The notes: generated by a model from the sequence alone, not told the origin. DNA of 47,660 bases from Streptomyces sp. YS415 (GCF_023544665.1 NZ_JAMJFL010000040.1:1-47660); one strand, 5' to 3'. Positions 8,884 to 17,398 are shown, counted from the stretch's first letter. Numbers and translations: made by a program.

Positions 8884-10059
8884 ATGCGTTCCACACGTAC
8901 CCGCCTCGCTGCGACCGCGCTTCTCGCGGCCGTGGCGCTGACCGCCACCGCGTGCAGCGGTTCCGGCGACGACAAGGCGAGTGACAAGCCGAGCACCTCT
9001 CAGGCCGCCGACATAGCCGACCAGGGCAAGGCCGAGATTCCTCGGGGCGTCGCCGACAGGCTGAAGGAACACGGCATCGACGTCGATGCCTGGGCCGACG
9101 GCGGCTGGCAGGACTGGGACAAGGACAAGTGGCTCAGTGAGGCCAAGGACTTCGTCAACCCGGTGATCGAGGGCCTGTGGAAGCCGGACCGGATGCGGTC
9201 CGCGAAGGAGGCCGACAAGACCGTCTCGACGAAGGACGCCTCCGCCGACCAGGGCATCAGTGACCCGGAACCGGCGCCCGTGGAGGCGACGGCCGAGAAG
9301 ACGCCGTACCACCAGAACGCCGCTCCGGTCGGGAAGGTCTTCTTCGACTCCCCCGACGGTCCCGCCGTCTGTTCCGGCACGGTGATCAAGGACGTCAACC
9401 ACCCGGGCAAGTCGAACCTGGTGTGGACAGCCGGCCACTGTGTGCACGCGGGCGGTGCGGGCGGCTGGTACCGCAACATCGTCTTCGTCCCGGCCTACAA
9501 CGACCTCGGCAAGTCCGAGGCGCAGCTGGCCGGCGCGAACGCCACCGAGATCGCCCCCTACGGCAACTGGTGGGCGGACTGGGCCTCGACGTCCGGCGAG
9601 TGGATCCAGGGCGGCTCGGCGACCGGCGGCGCGGGTGCGGCGTACGACTACTCCGTGCTGCATGTGAAGCCGGAGCAGGGCGCGAAGTCGCTGGAGGAGA
9701 CCGTCGGCGCGGCGCTGGAGGTGGACTTCTCGGCTCCGTCCGCGACCGAGTCGGGCACGATGGGCGCCTGGGGGTACCCGGCGGCGCCGCCGTACAACGG
9801 CCTGCAGATGTTCAAGTGCCTCGACCGGCCGGGCCGGTTCTCGCTGGCCCCGACGCTGCCGACGATGTACCGGATCGGCTGCACCATGACCGGCGGCTCC
9901 TCCGGTGGCGGCTGGTTCCGGGTGGTGGACGGTGAGACGAAGCTGGTGTCGAACACGTCGATCGGCCCCGAGGACAACACCTGGCTGGCCGGGCCGCAGC
10001 TCGGCAAGAGCGCGGAGGCGTTGTACCAGGACATGAGCAAGACCTACGGCGGTCGGTGA
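8884..10059 (+). CDS. Secreted lipoprotein serine protease, trypsin/V8-like (paralogue 2)
   Basis: Tandem paralogue of the preceding gene, 391 residues from the ATG at 8884 (MRSTRTRLAATALLA). An in-frame start 42 nt further up would only add residues ahead of a normal signal peptide. The lipobox-like end is LTATAC. The Trp-rich N-terminal region is conserved (DRLKEHGIDVDAW, WQDWDKDKW, DFVNPVIEGLW). The catalytic triad is intact: His in WTAGHCVHAGG, Asp in AYDYSVLHV, Ser in TGGSSGGGW. Spacing and order match the first copy along the whole length, so this is a gene duplication, not a chance pair. The linker between the N-terminal region and protease domain and the extreme C-terminus diverge most. 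Likely cleaves proteins at the cell surface; specificity unknown. Confidence 0.88.
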   Translation: MRSTRTRLAATALLAAVALTATACSGSGDDKASDKPSTSQAADIADQGKAEIPRGVADRLKEHGIDVDAWADGGWQDWDKDKWLSEAKDFVNPVIEGLWKPDRMRSAKEADKTVSTKDASADQGISDPEPAPVEATAEKTPYHQNAAPVGKVFFDSPDGPAVCSGTVIKDVNHPGKSNLVWTAGHCVHAGGAGGWYRNIVFVPAYNDLGKSEAQLAGANATEIAPYGNWWADWASTSGEWIQGGSATGGAGAAYDYSVLHVKPEQGAKSLEETVGAALEVDFSAPSATESGTMGAWGYPAAPPYNGLQMFKCLDRPGRFSLAPTLPTMYRIGCTMTGGSSGGGWFRVVDGETKLVSNTSIGPEDNTWLAGPQLGKSAEALYQDMSKTYGGR

Positions 10060-10119
10060 CGACGACGCCTGCATGACCTGAACCGGCCTCCCCGGACAGC
10101 CCTCCGGACGTCGGCATGA

Positions 10120-10152
10120 AGAAGGCCCGCCTCCCCAGGAGGCGGGCCTTCT
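10120..10152. terminator. Strong bidirectional terminator
   Basis: Perfect 15-bp stem with a 3-nt loop (arm AGAAGGCCCGCCTCC), placed between the end of the second protease gene (plus) and the end of hflX (minus). The convergent context and strength make it the clearest terminator in the window, serving both strands. Confidence 0.9.
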
Positions 10153-10165
10153 CTGCGTCTACCGC

Positions 10166-11659
10166 TTACGCGGCCGGAGCAGGCACGTACGGCATCAGCT
10201 CTGCCGCCAGTTCCTCGTGCACCCGCACCTTGAGCAGGGTGCCCTCCGCGGTGTGCTCCTCGGAGATCACCTCGCCCTCGTCGTGCGCGCGGGCGACGAG
10301 CTTGCCGAGCGTGTAGGGCACCAGGGCCTCGATCTCGACCGACGGCCGCGGCAGCTCGTTGTCGATCAGCGCGAGCAGCTCGGGGATGCCCCGTCCGGTG
10401 CGGGCCGAGATCGCGATGGAACGCTTCTCGATCCGCATCAGCCGCTGAAGGGTCAGCGGGTCGGCCGCGTCGGCCTTGTTGATCACGACGATCTCGGGAA
10501 CGTCGATGGCGCCGACGTCCCTGATCACCTCGCGCACGGCGGCCAGCTGCTCCTCCGGGTTCGGGTGCGACCCGTCGACCACATGCAGGATCAGGTCGGA
10601 CTCGCCGACCTCCTCCATCGTGGAGCGGAACGCCTCGACCAGGTGGTGCGGCAGGTGCCGGACGAAGCCGACGGTGTCGGCCAGCGTGTACAGCCGGCCG
10701 CTCGGGGTCTCGGCCCGGCGGACGGTCGGGTCCAGGGTCGCGAACAGGGCGTTCTCGACCAGCACGCCCGCGCCCGTGAGACGGTTGAGCAGCGAGGACT
10801 TACCGGCGTTGGTGTAGCCCGCGATGGCGACCGAGGGCACCTTGTGGCGCTTGCGCTCCTGGCGCTTGATCTCGCGGCCGGTCTTCATGTCCGCGATCTC
10901 CCGGCGCATCTTCGCCATCTTCTCGCGGATCCGGCGCCGGTCCGTCTCGATCTTGGTCTCACCGGGACCACGGGTGGCGAGACCGCCGCCCTTGCCGCCG
11001 CCCATCTGACGGGACAGCGACTGACCCCAGCCGCGCAGCCTCGGCAGCATGTACTGCATCTGCGCGAGCGCGACCTGCGCCTTGCCCTCTCGGGACTTGG
11101 CGTGCTGGGCGAAGATGTCGAGGATCAGGGCCGTACGGTCGATGACCTTGACCTTGACGACGTCTTCGAGGGCGATGAGCTGGCCGGGGCTGAGCTCACC
11201 GTCGCAGATGACGGTGTCCGCGCCGGTCTCGAGGACGATGTCGCGCAGCTCGAGTGCCTTGCCGGAGCCGATGAAGGTGGCCGCGTCGGGCTTGTCGCGG
11301 CGCTGGATCACACCGTCGAGCACGAGCGCGCCCGCGGTCTCCGCGAGGGCGGCGAGCTCGGCGAGGGAGTTCTCCGAGTCCTGCACGGTCCCCGTGGTCC
11401 AGACACCGACGAGCACGACCCGCTCCAGCCGGAGCTGGCGGTACTCGACCTCGGTGACGTCCTCGAGCTCGGTGGAGAGGCCCGCGACACGGCGCAGAGC
11501 CGCGCGCTCGGAGCGGTCGAACTGGTCGCCGTCCCGCTCTCCGTCGATCTCGTGGCTCCAGGCGACGTCCTCTTCCATCAGGGCATCGGCCCGAAGACCG
11601 TCGGGGTAGGTGTGCGCGAGGCGCTGCGTGTCCTGGGAAGGGGAAGAAGAGGAGGTCAT
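10166..11659 (-). CDS. hflX: GTPase HflX
   Basis: Ribosome-associated GTPase of the HflX family, which in other bacteria splits or rescues stalled 70S ribosomes. The 497-residue protein has the N-terminal HflX domain with the glycine-rich linker (QMGGGKGGGLATRGPGETK). The G domain shows G1 AGYTNAGKSS, G3 DTVGFVRHLP, G4 NKAD and G5 SARTG, then a C-terminal helical tail ending MPYVPAPAA. The start ATG (MTSSSSPSQ) has AAGGA five bases upstream; an in-frame ATG 13 codons earlier lacks a ribosome site. A 16-bp direct repeat lies upstream. The gene ends against a strong bidirectional terminator. Confidence 0.95.
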   Translation of the reverse strand: MTSSSSPSQDTQRLAHTYPDGLRADALMEEDVAWSHEIDGERDGDQFDRSERAALRRVAGLSTELEDVTEVEYRQLRLERVVLVGVWTTGTVQDSENSLAELAALAETAGALVLDGVIQRRDKPDAATFIGSGKALELRDIVLETGADTVICDGELSPGQLIALEDVVKVKVIDRTALILDIFAQHAKSREGKAQVALAQMQYMLPRLRGWGQSLSRQMGGGKGGGLATRGPGETKIETDRRRIREKMAKMRREIADMKTGREIKRQERKRHKVPSVAIAGYTNAGKSSLLNRLTGAGVLVENALFATLDPTVRRAETPSGRLYTLADTVGFVRHLPHHLVEAFRSTMEEVGESDLILHVVDGSHPNPEEQLAAVREVIRDVGAIDVPEIVVINKADAADPLTLQRLMRIEKRSIAISARTGRGIPELLALIDNELPRPSVEIEALVPYTLGKLVARAHDEGEVISEEHTAEGTLLKVRVHEELAAELMPYVPAPAA

Positions 11660-11689
11660 TGGGTCCTTACGTCGTTGAGGATTCTGTAC

Positions 11690-11721
11690 GGCCGTCATCG
11701 TGCACGGCGGTCATTGTGCAC
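11690..11721. repeat. Two tandem 16-nt direct repeats upstream of hflX
   Basis: GGCCGTCATCGTGCAC at 11690-11705 is followed immediately by GGCGGTCATTGTGCAC at 11706-11721, differing at two positions. Each ends in the palindrome GTGCAC. They lie 31-62 bp upstream of the hflX start in the 169-nt gap after the M1 peptidase gene, so they could be operator half-sites or chance duplication. Confidence 0.5.
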
Positions 11722-11828
11722 AACGTACGAGTGCCCCGGGAGATTCCCGCGGAACCGCTGGCGGCCCCGGCCTCGTACCCAGGCCGACCTGAAGATGGTC
11801 GCACGGGACGGGGCGTCTCGTCATCGGC

Positions 11829-13364
11829 TTATTTCACGGCGGAAGCGGCGGAAGCAGCGGGAGCGGCAGGAGCCGCGGGAGCTGCGGAAGCGGCAGGAAC
11901 GGCTGAAGCGTCGGGCGCCGTCACCGGTACGACCGGCTTCCAGTCGGGGTGGCCGGGCATGGGCGGGGTTTTCTCGCCGTACAGCCAGGGCTGGAGGAAG
12001 CCGCTGAGGTCACGGCCGGTGATCTGCGACGCGAGCGCGACGAAGTCGTCGGTGGTGGCGACGCCGTCCCGGTGCCGGATGACCCACGCGCGTTCCAGGC
12101 GCTCGAAGGCGGGGTGGCCGATCTCCTGGCGCAGGGCGTAGAGGACGAGGGCCGCGCCGTCGTAGACGTTGGGGCGGAAGATCCCGATCTTCCGGCCGGG
12201 CTTGGGGACCTTGGGGGCGGCCGGAGGACCGCCGGCGGCACGCCAGCGGTCGGAGGCGCCGTAGGCGGCCTTCATCCGCGCCGCCAGAGGGCGGTCGGCC
12301 GTCTCCTCCGCGTACAGGGCCTCGTACCAGGTGGCATGCCCTTCGTTGAGCCACAGGTCGGACCAGGTGCGGGGGCTGACGCTGTTGCCGAACCACTGGT
12401 GGGCCAGCTCATGAACCATGATCGCTTCCACGTACCAGGCGGGGAAGGCGGGGTCGGTGAACAGGTCCTTCTCGAAGAGGGAGAGGGTCTGTGTCTCCAG
12501 TTCGAAACCGGTGTCCACGTCCGCCAAGAGCACGCCGTACGTCTCGAAGGGGTAGCGGCCGACCTTCTCCTCCATCCAGGAGATCTGGTCCGGCGTCTTG
12601 CGCAGCCACGGTTCCAGTTGCTTGCGGTCCTTGGTGGGAACCACGTCGCGGACGGGCAGGCCGTGCGGGCCGGTGCGGCGCAGGACGCTGGAGCGGCCGA
12701 TGGAGACCTGGGCGAGCTCGGTGGCCATGGGGTGCTGGGTGCGGTACGTCCAGGTCGTCGCCGCGCGTGAGCGGTCCACGCCGGTGGGGAGGCCGTTGGC
12801 GACCGCCGTGTAGCCGTTCGGGGCGGTGACCCTGATGGTGAACATCGCCTTGTCGGAGGGGTGGTCGTTGCCGGGGAACACCAGGTGCGCCGCGTCGGCC
12901 TGGTTGGCCATGGCCAGGCCGTCCGCGGTGCGCAGCCAGCCGCCGTCGCGGTTCTCGGCAGGCCTGGGGTCGCTGGTGTGCCGCACGGTGATCCGCATCC
13001 AGCTGCCGCTCGGCAGGGGTTCCTCCGGAGTGATCACGAGGTCCTCGCCCGCGGCGCTGAAGGCGGCCGGTTCGCCGTCCAGCTCCACGGACTCCACGTC
13101 GCCGTGGGCGAAGTCCAGGTTGACGCGGTCGAGGGTGGTGGTGGTCCAGGCGTCGATGGTGGTGATCGTCGGGAGGGGTTTGGTGTTGCTGCCGGGATAG
13201 GTGAAGGAGAGGTCGTACGACGCCACGTCGTAGCCGGGGTTGCCGAGGTGGGGGAAGAGGCGGTCGCCGATGCCGAGGGGCTCGGCGGGGGCGCCGGCGG
13301 CGAGGAGGCAGACGGTGACGGCCGAGGCGAGAAGGGCGGTGGCCTTGCGGCGGGTGTGCGGCAT
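11829..13364 (-). CDS. Secreted M1-family zinc metallopeptidase
   Basis: Extracellular zinc peptidase of the aminopeptidase N (M1) family, 511 residues. It has a signal peptide (KATALLASAVTVCLLAAGAPA), a beta-sheet N-terminal domain and the catalytic thermolysin-like domain. The zinc site is HELAHQWFGN plus the downstream Glu in WLNEGHATW. The usual exopeptidase GAMEN loop reads GFELETQT here: the Glu is kept but the Asn position is Thr, which may alter N-terminal recognition. A short linker leads to a C-terminal tail of about 30 residues made almost only of Ala, Pro, Ser and Val. Secretion and metal binding are well supported; substrate is not known. Confidence 0.9.
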   Translation of the reverse strand: MPHTRRKATALLASAVTVCLLAAGAPAEPLGIGDRLFPHLGNPGYDVASYDLSFTYPGSNTKPLPTITTIDAWTTTTLDRVNLDFAHGDVESVELDGEPAAFSAAGEDLVITPEEPLPSGSWMRITVRHTSDPRPAENRDGGWLRTADGLAMANQADAAHLVFPGNDHPSDKAMFTIRVTAPNGYTAVANGLPTGVDRSRAATTWTYRTQHPMATELAQVSIGRSSVLRRTGPHGLPVRDVVPTKDRKQLEPWLRKTPDQISWMEEKVGRYPFETYGVLLADVDTGFELETQTLSLFEKDLFTDPAFPAWYVEAIMVHELAHQWFGNSVSPRTWSDLWLNEGHATWYEALYAEETADRPLAARMKAAYGASDRWRAAGGPPAAPKVPKPGRKIGIFRPNVYDGAALVLYALRQEIGHPAFERLERAWVIRHRDGVATTDDFVALASQITGRDLSGFLQPWLYGEKTPPMPGHPDWKPVVPVTAPDASAVPAASAAPAAPAAPAASAASAVK

Positions 13365-13384
13365 GCACCACGGCTACCAGCGAG

Positions 13385-13540
13385 GGCCCCCGGCACGGCG
13401 GCGACGCGCGACCGGCCCACCCGAACGGGGTGCGGGACGGCGGCGACGCCGAGGGCACCCGGGTCGGCGGCGACGCCCGATCGACCCACCCGAACGGATC
13501 GGGGACCGGCGGCGGCACCCGAACGAGTCGGGCGCCGGCG
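13385..13540. repeat. Degenerate GC-rich repeats between M1 peptidase and RSH gene
   Basis: Several imperfect units of about 27-45 nt built on CGGCGGCGACGC and CCCACCCGAACGG follow one another (for example CGACCGGCCCACCCGAACGG and CGATCGACCCACCCGAACGG). They fill the gap between the RSH stop codon and the M1 peptidase start. No gene is supported here. The stretch must also hold the peptidase promoter. Confidence 0.55.
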
Positions 13541-13545
13541 GCGCC

Positions 13546-15681
13546 CTACGCCACCCCCGGCTGCGTCTGCAGCTGCGTCCGGCTCACGTCATAGACCCCG
13601 CCCACGTTCCGCATCGCCCGCATCAGCGCCGGGAGATGCCCAGCGTCCGGGAGCTGCACCGTGTACGTGTGGCGGACCCGCTGCTGGGTGGGAGGTTCGA
13701 CGGTGGCCGAGACGATCTCCGCGCCCTCCTGGGCCATCGCTTCGGTCAGGTCGGCCAGGAGATGGGGGCGCACGAACGATTCGGCTACCAGCGTCACCCG
13801 GACCTCCGTGGTGTCGCCCCAGCGCACCCCGATCTCCGGCCGGCCCGCGCTCTTCATGCGGGCCACCGCCGCGCATTCGACCCGGTGCACGGTCACCGCT
13901 CCCCCGCGCACCGCGAACCCCGTGATGTCGTCCGGCGGTACGGGAGTGCAGCAGCCGGCCAGGCGGACGGTCGCGTCCGGCTGGTCGGCCACGACGTTCG
14001 CCGCCGGCCGGGCGGTCGGGGACCCCTCCGTGGACAGGGCCTCCGTGGTGGGGCGGGGGGCCGCCGCGTCGGCGTCGGCGCGGCTCGCCTCGTCCTCGTG
14101 CGAGGGGTGGGAGGCCAGCCAGCGCTGGATGGCGATGCGGGCGGCGGCGGTGTGGGCGTGCTCCAGCCACTCCCTGGAGGGCCCGGAGGCGGGGTCCTGG
14201 CCCATGAGGAGCTGGACGGTGTCGCCGTCCCTGAGCACCGTGCTCAGGGTCGCCAGGCGGCCGTTCACCCGGGCGCCGATGCAGGCATGCGCGTCCTCGC
14301 CGTACTGCGCGTAGGCCGCGTCCACGCAGGTCGCCCCCTCGGGCAGGCCGAGCGTGCCGCCGTCGGGGCGGAAGACGGTGATCTCGCGGTCCTGGGCGAG
14401 GTCCTCGCGGAGGGTGGACCAGAAGGTGTCGGGGTCGGGGGCCGCCTCCTGCCAGTCGAGGAGGCGGGAGAGCCAGCCCGGCCGGGTCGGGTCCGCGCGC
14501 TCGCCGTCGACGGGCTCGTCCGAGGGGGGCGCGTAGGGGTTGCCGAGGGCGATCACCCCGGCCTCCGCCACCTTGTGCATCTGGTGGGTGCGGATGAGGA
14601 CCTCGACGACCTGGCCGTCCTCCCGCGCCACGGCGGTGTGCAGGGACTGGTAGAGGTTGAACTTCGGGACGGCGATGAAGTCCTTGAACTCCGAGACCAC
14701 CGGCGTCATGCAGGTGTGCAGTTCGCCCAGGACGCCGTAGCAGTCCGCGTCCTCGCCGACCAGCACCAGCAGCCGTCCGAAGTCGGCGCCACGCAGCCGG
14801 CCGCGTTTGCGGGCCACCCGGTGCACGGAGACGAAGTGCCGTGGCCGGATGAGGACTTCGGCCTGGATGTCGGCGTCCCGCAGGACCGCGCGCATCTCGT
14901 CGGCGACCTCGGCGAGCGGATCGTCCGCGCGGGAGGCGTTGTCGACGATCAGCTCCCGGGTGTGCTCGTACTCCTCGGGATGCAGGATCGCGAAGACCAG
15001 GTCCTCCAGCTCGGTCTTGAGCGCCTGGACACCGAGCCGTTCGGCGAGCGGGATGAGGACGTCCCGGGTCACCTTGGCGATCCTGGCCTGCTTCTCGGGG
15101 CGCATCACGCCGAGGGTGCGCATGTTGTGCAGCCGGTCGGCGAGTTTGATCGACATCACGCGGACGTCGTTGCCGGTGGCGACGAGCATCTTGCGGAAGG
15201 TCTCCGGCTCGGCGGCGGCGCCGTAGTCGACCTTCTCCAGCTTGGTCACGCCGTCGACGAGGAAGCGCACCTCCGCGCCGAACTCCTCGCCGACCTGATC
15301 GAGTGTCACCTCGGTGTCCTCGACGGTGTCGTGGAGCAGGGAGGCGGTCAACGCGGTCGTCTCGGCGCCGAGTTCGGCGAGGATCAGGGTCACGGCGAGG
15401 GGGTGCGTGATGTACGGCTCGCCGCTCTTGCGCATCTGGCCCCGGTGCGAGGACTCGGCCAGCACATAGGCGCGGCGCAGGGGTTCGAGGTCGGCGTCGG
15501 GGTGATGGGCGCGGTGGGCCTCGGCGACATGGCCGATGGCGTCGGGCAGCCGGTCACGGGCGGCGGGACCGAGCAGTGCGGCCCGGCCCAGGCGCCGCAG
15601 GTCGATCCGTGCCCGCCAGCGCGCGGTGGGCCCGGCGGTCACCGGGCCTGGCGTCGCGGGGTTCGTGGCCTCCGCACTCAT
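13546..15681 (-). CDS. rshA: RSH (RelA/SpoT homologue) (p)ppGpp hydrolase/synthetase-like protein
   Basis: Alarmone-metabolising RSH protein. The start used is the ATG of MSAEATNPATPGP (711 residues); an in-frame ATG lies 17 codons upstream. Domains in order: HD hydrolase (HRGQMRKSGEPYITHPL, LLHDTVEDTEV, DRLHNMRTLG) with metal and catalytic residues present; synthetase (RPRHFVSVHRVARK to VEVLIRTHQM); TGS (VFRPDGGTLGLPEGATCVDAAYAQYGEDAHA); a zinc-finger-type segment; ACT at the C-terminus. The synthetase keeps FKDFIAVPKFNLYQSLHT and the catalytic Glu in VEVLIRT, but the usual Mg-binding D-x4-R strand reads ADFGRLLVLV. Hydrolase function is likely; synthesis is doubtful. The S. coelicolor counterpart is, from memory, RshA, distinct from the main RelA. 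Confidence 0.9.
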   Translation of the reverse strand: MSAEATNPATPGPVTAGPTARWRARIDLRRLGRAALLGPAARDRLPDAIGHVAEAHRAHHPDADLEPLRRAYVLAESSHRGQMRKSGEPYITHPLAVTLILAELGAETTALTASLLHDTVEDTEVTLDQVGEEFGAEVRFLVDGVTKLEKVDYGAAAEPETFRKMLVATGNDVRVMSIKLADRLHNMRTLGVMRPEKQARIAKVTRDVLIPLAERLGVQALKTELEDLVFAILHPEEYEHTRELIVDNASRADDPLAEVADEMRAVLRDADIQAEVLIRPRHFVSVHRVARKRGRLRGADFGRLLVLVGEDADCYGVLGELHTCMTPVVSEFKDFIAVPKFNLYQSLHTAVAREDGQVVEVLIRTHQMHKVAEAGVIALGNPYAPPSDEPVDGERADPTRPGWLSRLLDWQEAAPDPDTFWSTLREDLAQDREITVFRPDGGTLGLPEGATCVDAAYAQYGEDAHACIGARVNGRLATLSTVLRDGDTVQLLMGQDPASGPSREWLEHAHTAAARIAIQRWLASHPSHEDEASRADADAAAPRPTTEALSTEGSPTARPAANVVADQPDATVRLAGCCTPVPPDDITGFAVRGGAVTVHRVECAAVARMKSAGRPEIGVRWGDTTEVRVTLVAESFVRPHLLADLTEAMAQEGAEIVSATVEPPTQQRVRHTYTVQLPDAGHLPALMRAMRNVGGVYDVSRTQLQTQPGVA

Positions 15682-15981
15682 GGGCACCTCCGGCTGCGTG
15701 GACCGGCGGACGGGGTGCCCCATGGCGGACACGGCTCACGGGGCTGGCAACGGTCCCCCGTCCGGGCCGGTGCTTGATGCTACCGAGCCCATCACGCCCG
15801 GCTGACCGCCTCTCGCCGAGCGTGAAACGGATCACCCATTCGAGCGAAGGTTCGCAGGTTTACGGTTTCGAACCCCGCGACCTGCGGCCGACCGGGGTTT
15901 CGATCCTCGACCGGACGACCGGGCAAGGAGCGCCCGCGCCGACCGGATGCCCGGCACACCGATATCAAGTCGTTGCCCGGC
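15682..15981. other. Intergenic region between dapF and the RSH gene
   Basis: 300 nt without a supported gene. It holds the RSH promoter region near 15690-15830 (no clear -35/-10 pair seen) and, beyond it, a hairpin just past the dapF stop. Fragments resembling a tRNA T-loop (GGTTTCGAACCCC) occur but no cloverleaf can be folded around them. Confidence 0.5.
15868..15903 (-). terminator. Hairpin downstream of dapF
   Basis: TCGAACCCCG pairs with CGGGGTTTCGA (one bulged T), with a 15-nt loop, about 80 nt past the dapF stop on the minus strand. It probably ends the miaA-dapF transcript before the RSH gene. Confidence 0.45.
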
Positions 15982-16851
15982 TCAGCGGGTGAGCGTATCC
16001 AGCCAGTCGGCGTCCAGGGTGCCTTCGGCGACGATCACCGCGGGTCCGGTCATCTCGATCTCGCCGTCGGGCCGCTCGGTGATCACCAGGGTGCCGCCGG
16101 GCACGTCGACGGTGTACGTCGCCGGGGTGCCGGTGACCGCGGGGTCGGCGCCGTCCCGGCGGGCCGCGGCCACGGCGACCGCGCACGCGCCCGTGCCGCA
16201 GGAGCGGGTCTCGCCGGCGCCGCGTTCGTGCACCCGCAGGGCGACGTGCCGGTGGCCGCGGTCGACGACGAACTCGATGTTCACCCCGTCCGGGTAGGCC
16301 GACGCCGGACGGAACGGCGGGGCGGAGTGCAGGTCACCGGCGTGGGCGAGGTCCTCCACGAAGGCCACGGCGTGCGGGTTGCCCATGTTCACGTTCCGCG
16401 CGGGCCAGCTGCGCTCGCCGACGCTCACCGTGACGTCGCCTTCGGGCAGGAGCGCCTTGCCCATGCCGACCGTGACGTCCCCGTCCTGGGCGAGGTGCAC
16501 GCGCTTGACGCCCCCGCGGGTGGCGATCGCGAGGTCTCCCTCGGTGACGTGTCCGGCGCGCTGGAGGTAGCGGGCGAAGACGCGGACGCCGTTGCCGCAC
16601 ATCTCGGCGATGGAGCCGTCGCCGTTGCGGTAGTCCATGAACCACTCCGCCTCGGCCGCCATGTCCTTGGCCTCGGGGTGGGCGGCGGAGCGCACGACGT
16701 GCAGCAGGCCGTCACCGCCGATGCCCGCGCGCCGGTCGCACAGGGCGGCGACGGCGGAGGGGGGCAGGTCGACGGCGTTCTCGGGGTCCGGGACGATCAC
16801 GAAGTCGTTCTCGGTGCCGTGACCCTTGAGGAAGGCGATCCGCGTGCTCAT
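15982..16851 (-). CDS. dapF: Diaminopimelate epimerase
   Basis: Cofactor-independent epimerase that interconverts LL- and meso-diaminopimelate for lysine synthesis and peptidoglycan cross-linking. Length 289 residues, normal for actinomycetes. The two catalytic cysteines are in EMCGNGVRVFARYL and RSCGTGACAVAVAAAR. Further family marks are KGHGTENDFV near the N-terminus, RRAGIGGDGLL and NMGNPHAVAFVE. The start is the ATG of MSTRIAFLK. It follows a small membrane-protein gene on the same strand with a 43-nt gap and probably shares its transcript with miaA. Confidence 0.96.
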   Translation of the reverse strand: MSTRIAFLKGHGTENDFVIVPDPENAVDLPPSAVAALCDRRAGIGGDGLLHVVRSAAHPEAKDMAAEAEWFMDYRNGDGSIAEMCGNGVRVFARYLQRAGHVTEGDLAIATRGGVKRVHLAQDGDVTVGMGKALLPEGDVTVSVGERSWPARNVNMGNPHAVAFVEDLAHAGDLHSAPPFRPASAYPDGVNIEFVVDRGHRHVALRVHERGAGETRSCGTGACAVAVAAARRDGADPAVTGTPATYTVDVPGGTLVITERPDGEIEMTGPAVIVAEGTLDADWLDTLTR

Positions 16852-16894
16852 GCCTCGATCGTACGGGGCGCCGCCGACAGTGCCCGAAGCCCGG

Positions 16895-17398
16895 TCAGCG
16901 CAGTCTCGCCACGCGCCACACGGCCAGCACCACGACCACGCCCACGACGAGCACGTACGCCAGCACCACCCGCCAGTCCGGGCGCCTGCCCGAGCCGCGC
17001 TGCGGCAGGCCGGGCCAGGTGTACCCCACGCGGCGCGCCGCCATCATGCCCCAGCCCGCGGCGCACGAGCAGATCAGCAGGCCCAGCATGGCGATCACCG
17101 CGCCGCTGTCGCCGAAGTCGAAGGCGAGCGGGAACGCGAACATCAGGGAGCCGACGGCGGCCAGCGAGACGATGGGCGCGAGCTGCCAGATGCGCAGCCG
17201 GCGCTGCGGGCGCAGCTCGACCTCGACCTCGGGGCCGCTGGTGAACATCTCCTCCGGCTCGGGGCCGTCGGCGGTCACCCCGCCCTGGGTGTCGTCGGGT
17301 CCGTCCGGACTCAGACGGTCGCCGTCCTGCTCCGGTTCGCCCCGGTCACTGGTGACGGGTTCGGTGCCTTGTGCGGTGTCGCGAGGGCCGGCCTCCAT
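16895..17398 (-). CDS. Small membrane protein, function unknown
   Basis: 167 residues from the ATG at 17398, preceded by GGGAGGG at about 9 nt; a GTG at 17428 would add ten residues but has no ribosome site. The first 80 residues are acidic and disordered, rich in Asp, Glu, Pro and Gly. Three hydrophobic segments follow, around IVSLAAVGSLMFAFPLAF, AVIAMLGLLICSCAAGWGMM and VVLAYVLVVGVVVVLAVW. An Arg/Pro-rich loop sits before the last one and the C-terminus is basic. I recognise no catalytic motif. It lies between miaA and dapF on the same strand, a position that appears conserved in Streptomyces, but this gives no functional clue. Confidence 0.72.
   Translation of the reverse strand: MEAGPRDTAQGTEPVTSDRGEPEQDGDRLSPDGPDDTQGGVTADGPEPEEMFTSGPEVEVELRPQRRLRIWQLAPIVSLAAVGSLMFAFPLAFDFGDSGAVIAMLGLLICSCAAGWGMMAARRVGYTWPGLPQRGSGRRPDWRVVLAYVLVVGVVVVLAVWRVARLR

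Noticed and set aside
10217..12007. 596-codon plus-strand frame opposite hflX
   Set aside because: It is the antisense of HflX (repeating LDLDDV-type composition) with no family resemblance and crosses the strong terminator region's flank.
15855..15905. tRNA-like T-loop sequences (GGTTTCGAACCCC)
   Set aside because: No acceptor, D or anticodon stem can be paired around them; the same bases form a simple hairpin past dapF.
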